A DNA stretch of 11,208 bases from Planctomycetia bacterium (lineage in GTDB: Bacteria; Planctomycetota; Planctomycetia; Pirellulales; UBA1268). Made by a program: the position numbers and the translations under genes. Location: contig RFUD01000035.1 of the NCBI GenBank assembly GCA_009923125.1, positions 1-11,208 on the forward strand. The letters are read 5' to 3'. Positions within the stretch are counted from its first letter, which is position 1. Every line of letters begins with the position of its first letter. The notes under the pieces are model-generated. The model ran no database searches, had not been told where the DNA came from, and was given only the letters and a program-made list of their open reading frames with translations. Shown here piece by piece: positions 7,470 to 11,208 of this stretch.

Positions 7470-7682
7470 CCGACGCTCCCTCGCCGGCTTCGGGCCCCCC
7501 TTACGCCCGTCGCCGGACGTTCGCCTCGGCCATCCAGGCCTCGGCTCACTCGACTCCGACGGCGCTTCGCCATCCTGGCTGCGCTTGTCTGCGTACGCCG
7601 ACTCCCGGGGTACGGGGAGCCCGAAGCCTCCTCAACCGGAAAGGGGGCAGCCCCGAAGCCGGGGCGGGCGAGTTGACGTCGG
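7470..7682. repeat. Non-coding gap with imperfect terminal inverted repeats and internal direct repeats
   Basis: The 261 nt between the CPFC-B start and the permease stop carry no convincing gene. The two ends of 7470-7682 are inverted copies of one pattern: CCGACG, 4 nt, CTCGCC, then CCGGCTTCGGG (7484-7494), whose exact 11-nt complement CCCGAAGCCGG is at 7652-7662; the right copy has 6 extra nt. Inside, GCCATCCAGG (7529-7538) and GCCATCCTGG (7569-7578) head two related units of about 40 nt. The composition looks unlike coding sequence around it. It could be a dispersed intergenic repeat or MITE-like element, or just a structured transcription boundary. Confidence 0.5.
7650..7665 (-). terminator. 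Hairpin after the ABC permease gene, possible terminator
   Basis: A perfect 6-bp stem with a 4-nt loop (GCCCCG-AAGC-CGGGGC on the plus strand), 17 nt beyond the permease stop. On the minus strand it is followed by a C-rich then CTTTCC stretch and not by a real T-run, so it is weak as an intrinsic terminator. It may mark the end of the ATPase-permease transcript. Confidence 0.35.
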
Positions 7683-9005
7683 TCACCCCGGGCCCTGCAG
7701 CCACTTGGCGACGTCGGTGCGGTAGGCGGCGATCGCGGGGAGGAGTGCCGCGACGACCGCGAGCACCACGAGGAATGGCACGAGGAGAGCCTCGGCGAGC
7801 GGCGCCGCGGAGAAGACGCTTGCCGTGACGCCGGCGTTCGTCGTGATCCAGGGGCCGATCGCGCCCACGAGCAGATGGCCGAGCACCCAGCCGGCGATTC
7901 CCCCGCCGACGGCGAGCAGCACCGCCTCGATGAGCACCGTGGCCAGCACGTGCGACCGTCGGGCGCCCAAGGCCCGCATGATCGCGACGTCGCGACTGCG
8001 CTCGAGCGACGAGCCCACCATGCTCACCAGGATGCCGATCGCCGAGACGAGCACGACGAGCGCCGTGACGAGCAGCAGCAGGAGTTCGAGCGGCCGCACG
8101 AACAGGTCGAGGAGTTGGCGGATCTCGGCGACGGGGAGCGCGGCCTGGCCGTCGCGGCCCTCGTTGATCGCGGTCCGCAACCCCATGGCCGTGAGTTCGG
8201 CCGGAAGGCCGGGGAGCGACGCCGTCTCGAGCAGGATGGCCGTGACCTCGCGCTGGTTGAACGGCAGTGGCACGTGGCCCGAGGCCTGCGGCGGTGCCAC
8301 GGCGGTCGGTGCCTCCCCGTCGGGCAGCGGCTTGGCGTGCCCGTCCTGCAGATAGAAGCCCTCCATGTTGACGAACACGCCACGGTCGAGCGGCGTGTCG
8401 GTGCGGGCCAGGATGCCCACGACCTTGAACGGGTCGTGAACGGCCCCGTCGTCGGCCCCGTGGGTCGGGGCGAACGAGTCGCCGACCCGGAGGCCGAGGT
8501 GCGCGGCCACGGCGGCGCCGAGGACGCCCCCGAAGAAGTCGTCGTCGGTGAAGTTGGCCCCGGCGGTGAACTCGAACGGCCGGCCATCGCCGCGCGTGAG
8601 CCGATCGAAGAACGCGGCGTTCGTGCCGACGACGCGGTGGCCCCGGAAATAGTCCCCCATGCAGATCGGCACGGCGGTGCGCGTGCTGGCGGCATACCTC
8701 CCGTCGATCCCGTCCGGCCGGGCGGCTGCCGACAGGAACTCCTGGTAGAACGCCCAGGAGATGTTCTCGATCGGCTTGCTGATGAAGTAGACGCTGTTGA
8801 GCACCAGTTGGAGCGGGCTCCCCTTCGCGCCGACGATCATGTTGTAGCCGAGGCCCGAGCCCGACTCGAAAGCCCGGTTGACGATCCGCCCGGTGACGAG
8901 TGTGGCGACCACGAGGGCCACGCCCAGCGCCAGCGACAGGGCGGTGAGTCCGCTCGTCAGCAGCCGCTGTCGGATGTTGCGCCAGGCGATGCCGAACAGC
9001 GTCAT
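7683..9005 (-). CDS. MacB/LolC-type ABC transporter permease (FtsX family)
   Basis: A protein of 440 aa with the classic type VII ABC layout: a short cytoplasmic start (IAWRNIRQRLLTSGLTALS), TM1 (about residues 17-40), a periplasmic MacB core of about 260 residues, then an FtsX domain with TM2 (306-332), the coupling segment ERSRDVAIMRALGARRSHV (335-353), TM3 (353-382) and TM4 (403-426), ending in AAYRTDVAKWL. Such permeases do not usually move a substrate through a pore; they transmit ATP-driven motion to the periplasm (lipoprotein release, efflux of peptides or macrolides, cell-wall enzyme control). The start overlaps the ATPase stop by ATGA, so the two are a transporter pair. No MacA/HlyD adaptor is in the window. 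The closely linked DUF3299 genes fit a recurring ABC-DUF3299 association; substrate unknown. Confidence 0.9.
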   Translation of the reverse strand: MTLFGIAWRNIRQRLLTSGLTALSLALGVALVVATLVTGRIVNRAFESGSGLGYNMIVGAKGSPLQLVLNSVYFISKPIENISWAFYQEFLSAAARPDGIDGRYAASTRTAVPICMGDYFRGHRVVGTNAAFFDRLTRGDGRPFEFTAGANFTDDDFFGGVLGAAVAAHLGLRVGDSFAPTHGADDGAVHDPFKVVGILARTDTPLDRGVFVNMEGFYLQDGHAKPLPDGEAPTAVAPPQASGHVPLPFNQREVTAILLETASLPGLPAELTAMGLRTAINEGRDGQAALPVAEIRQLLDLFVRPLELLLLLVTALVVLVSAIGILVSMVGSSLERSRDVAIMRALGARRSHVLATVLIEAVLLAVGGGIAGWVLGHLLVGAIGPWITTNAGVTASVFSAAPLAEALLVPFLVVLAVVAALLPAIAAYRTDVAKWLQGPG

Positions 9006-9706
9006 GCCGGCCTCGCGGGAGAGGCTGCGGCGCGGGCGGCGCGGTTGAAATCCTCCAGCCGCACCTGCCGCGGAAACTGCCCGGCGACGCCGGGGTCGTG
9101 GGTCACCACGAGCAGCGCCGCGCCCTCGGTGCGACAGGAATCGCGGAGCAGGTCGATCACCTGCTGCTGGTGTCGGGTGTCGATGCTCGCCGTCGGTTCA
9201 TCGGCGAGCACGGCCCGCGGCCGATTCGCCAGCGCCCGCGCCACGGCCACCCGCTGCTGCTGCCCGATCGACAGCTCGGCCGGCTTGTGGTCGAGCCGGT
9301 GACCGAGGCCCACGGCCCCGAGGAGGTCGGCGGCCCGGGTGCGGTCGGGACGGACCGAGCCGAACGACATCGCCACCAGCACGTTTTCCAGGGCGGTGAA
9401 TCCGGGCAGGAGGTTGAACTGCTGGAACACCAGGCCCAGCGTGTCGGCCCGCACCCGGTCGCGACTGGCCTCGTCGAACCGGGCGATGTCCTGGCCGCCC
9501 ACGAACACGTTCCCCGAGTCCGGCCGCATGATGCCGGCGATCACGTTCAGCAGCGTCGATTTCCCGGAGCCGCTTTGCCCTTCGAGGGCGCACTGCTCGC
9601 CCGCCTCGAGGGCGAAGGTGTCGATGTCGAGAACCGGCACGATTTCGCCGCCCGGCGCCACGAACGCCTTCCGCACGGCCCGCAGTTCGACCACCGGGTT
9701 CGCCAT
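9002..9706 (-). CDS. LolD/MacB-type ABC transporter ATP-binding protein
   Basis: A protein of 234 aa from the ATG at 9706 (MANPVVEL). Motifs in order: Walker A GQSGSGKST (43-51), Q-loop FQQFNLLPGFTALENV (94-109), signature LSIGQQQRVAVARAL (145-159), Walker B AVLADEPTASID (165-176) and the switch His in VTHD (203). This is the short LolD/MacB/DevA class of ATPases that drives FtsX-type permeases, here the overlapping downstream gene. The signature is LSIGQ instead of LSGGQ, while all other catalytic residues are in place. The frame stays open far upstream across gap, but that is antisense shadow. A second in-frame ATG at 9715 is possible; I prefer 9706 because the -10-like TACCAT ends 7 nt before it and would overlap the 9715 ATG. 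No Shine-Dalgarno is visible. Confidence 0.9.
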   Translation of the reverse strand: MANPVVELRAVRKAFVAPGGEIVPVLDIDTFALEAGEQCALEGQSGSGKSTLLNVIAGIMRPDSGNVFVGGQDIARFDEASRDRVRADTLGLVFQQFNLLPGFTALENVLVAMSFGSVRPDRTRAADLLGAVGLGHRLDHKPAELSIGQQQRVAVARALANRPRAVLADEPTASIDTRHQQQVIDLLRDSCRTEGAALLVVTHDPGVAGQFPRQVRLEDFNRAARAAASPARPA

Positions 9707-9713
9707 GCCGGCC

Positions 9714-9744
9714 ATGGTACGCGACGACCGCCGCGGCGTGTCAA
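9714..9744 (-). promoter_or_regulatory. Candidate promoter of the ABC ATPase-permease unit
   Basis: On the minus strand there is a perfect -35 TTGACA (9739-9744), a 19-nt spacer and TACCAT (9714-9719), 7 nt before the ATG at 9706. The spacer contains a 10-bp palindrome CGCCGCGGCG (9729-9738). The 19-nt spacer is longer than optimal, as at promoters activated by MerR-type regulators, but no such regulator is in the window. Confidence 0.45.
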
Positions 9745-9764
9745 AAACGGCCGCGATGCGGCCG
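9743..9764 (-). terminator. Intrinsic terminator-like hairpin on the minus strand upstream of the ABC promoter
   Basis: A perfect 7-bp GC stem with a 3-nt loop (CGGCCGC-GAT-GCGGCCG on the plus strand, 9748-9764) is followed on the minus strand by TTTTT. The T-run is shared with the TTGACA -35. It would stop antisense transcription leaving gap before it enters the ABC genes. As the only feature oriented this way, it may instead be an operator-like dyad. Confidence 0.5.
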
Positions 9765-9768
9765 CCGA

Positions 9769-9798
9769 TTGAGGCCGCGGCGCGGCGCGGTGTATATT
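9769..9798 (+). promoter_or_regulatory. Sigma70-type promoter of gap
   Basis: TTGAGG (9769-9774), an 18-nt spacer, and TATATT (9793-9798) preceded directly by TG. The AT-rich -10 stands out in very GC-rich surroundings. The predicted transcription start is near 9805, giving a leader of about 60 nt. Confidence 0.65.
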
Positions 9799-9811
9799 CC
9801 GCGGCCTTCGT

Positions 9812-9830
9812 CGGGCGGCGCCGCCGCCCG
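9812..9830 (+). other. Perfect GC hairpin in the gap leader
   Basis: CGGGCGGC-GCC-GCCGCCCG: an 8-bp all-GC stem with a 3-nt loop, just after the predicted transcription start and about 20 nt before the Shine-Dalgarno. It may protect the 5' end of an abundant mRNA or regulate it. No T-run follows, so a terminator is unlikely. Confidence 0.5.
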
Positions 9831-9850
9831 CGACGTCCCGCCCATCCATC

Positions 9851-9857
9851 GGAGGAG
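9851..9857 (+). promoter_or_regulatory. Strong Shine-Dalgarno of gap
   Basis: GGAGGAG, 8 nt before the GTG at 9866. It selects the GTG start and is the strongest ribosome binding site in the window. Confidence 0.75.
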
Positions 9858-9865
9858 CAACTCAC

Positions 9866-10882
<1,017 letters not shown>

Positions 10883-10890
10883 CGGGGGCC

Positions 10891-10927
10891 GGGTTTCCCC
10901 GAGGCTTTGCCTCCCGGCAGGAAGCCC
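10891..10927 (+). terminator. Stem-loop after gap, likely terminator region
   Basis: GGGTTTCC (10891-10898) pairs with GGAAGCCC (10920-10927, one G-U), enclosing a second perfect stem GAGGC-TTT-GCCTC (10901-10913). It starts 8 nt after the gap stop. There is no T-run, so it may be a Rho-independent terminator of weak type or an mRNA-stabilising 3' structure. Confidence 0.45.
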
Positions 10928-11001
10928 CAAGCGTCAGCGCGGGGTAAGCGGCCTGCCAATTCGTTCGGCTGCCGCGATGCCGCTGGGCGTTCAACCCGCC
11001 T

Positions 11002-11023
11002 GCCCGGCGCTCGTGCTCCGGGC
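11002..11023. terminator. Hairpin between convergent gap and the right-end gene
   Basis: GCCCGG-C-GC-TCGT-GC-T-CCGGGC: eight base pairs with one mismatch and a 4-nt loop, lying between convergent genes. It could serve either strand; no T-run on either side. The remaining bases of 10883-11057 show no gene. Confidence 0.35.
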
Positions 11024-11057
11024 GGGATGCTTCACGCCACGGCTCGCCACGCGAGGG

Positions 11058-11208
11058 CTACCGCGCGGCCACGGTGGCGTCGGCCTCGAGGGGCGCTCCG
11101 TCGGGCGGGGCCATGCGGACGGCCACGCGGACGTGGTCGCCGGCCGGCGGGCGGCCCGGCCAGGGCAGCTGGAAGGCGAGGCCGCGCTGCCGCGACGTGC
11201 GCCGGAAG
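11058..11208 (-). CDS. C-terminal end of an unrecognised protein (start outside window)
   Basis: A frame open from the window edge to a TAG at 11058-11060 encodes the last 49 residues of a minus-strand gene. It contains RGLAFQLPWPG, then PPAGDHVRVAVRMAPPDG, and ends in LEADATVAAR. Third positions are mostly G or C as in the other genes, and alternating hydrophobic residues suggest a beta-sandwich-like end. I do not recognise the family. The position convergent with gap, separated by hairpins, supports a real gene, but the fragment is short. Confidence 0.5.
   Translation of the reverse strand, partial: FRRTSRQRGLAFQLPWPGRPPAGDHVRVAVRMAPPDGAPLEADATVAAR

Noticed and set aside
5583..7676. Very long open frame on the plus strand opposite the CPFC-B gene (also 453-2126 and 1543-2910 plus)
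   Set aside because: High GC leaves long stop-free antisense frames. The translations are Arg/Pro/Gly-rich without family motifs, and the minus-strand genes there have signals, domains and paralogs.
7420..7828. Plus-strand small frames in the 7422-7682 gap
   Set aside because: No ribosome binding site, no recognisable motif, and they run on antisense into the permease gene.

Overview
The window is high-GC bacterial DNA, probably from a planctomycete (Planctomycetota, Pirellulales-like). This rests on the protein families: a TolC-like protein with a long Pro-rich tail, DUF3299 lipoproteins next to a MacB-type ABC pair, a CPFC-motif secreted family I associate with planctomycetes, and an orphan UrtA-like binding protein. 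The lineage is an inference. No rRNA, tRNA, CRISPR array or transposase is visible.

Layout. The end of a TolC-like outer-membrane efflux gene (+ strand) enters from the left and stops at 691. It converges on a long minus-strand cluster running from about 9.7 kb down to 735. In transcription order the cluster is: LolD/MacB-type ATPase; MacB/FtsX permease (ATGA overlap); a 261-nt non-coding gap with inverted repeats and a hairpin; CPFC-family protein B with a C-terminal membrane anchor; a membrane-anchored DUF3299 protein; a DUF3299 lipoprotein; a DUF4239 (bestrophin-like) membrane protein; a UrtA-like Tat lipoprotein with a broken reading frame; an AIM24-family protein; and CPFC-family protein A. 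Except for the gap, genes overlap by 4-11 nt or lie 4-27 nt apart, so most are probably co-transcribed. A divergent promoter region (9716-9865) separates the cluster from gap (glyceraldehyde-3-phosphate dehydrogenase, + strand). That gene has a good sigma70-type promoter, a structured leader and a strong Shine-Dalgarno. The last about 150 nt hold the C-terminal end of an unrecognised minus-strand gene convergent with gap.

How it fits together. Nearly every product of the minus cluster carries an export signal or membrane segments; the exceptions are the cytoplasmic ABC ATPase and the AIM24 protein. It looks like an envelope machine: an ABC mechanotransmission-type transporter, two DUF3299 proteins each with a conserved Cys-Cys, two secreted Cys-x-x-Cys paralogs, a putative channel-like membrane protein and a solute-binding lipoprotein. 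Substrate and function cannot be read from sequence. The paired duplications (CPFC x2, DUF3299 x2) and the Cys motifs make a metal- or redox-linked role worth testing.

Noteworthy details are a probable roughly 19-nt deletion in the UrtA-like gene, a TACNNT element exactly 7 nt before three SD-less ATG starts (possible leaderless transcripts), and a terminator-like hairpin whose T-run forms part of the TTGACA -35 of the ABC promoter.
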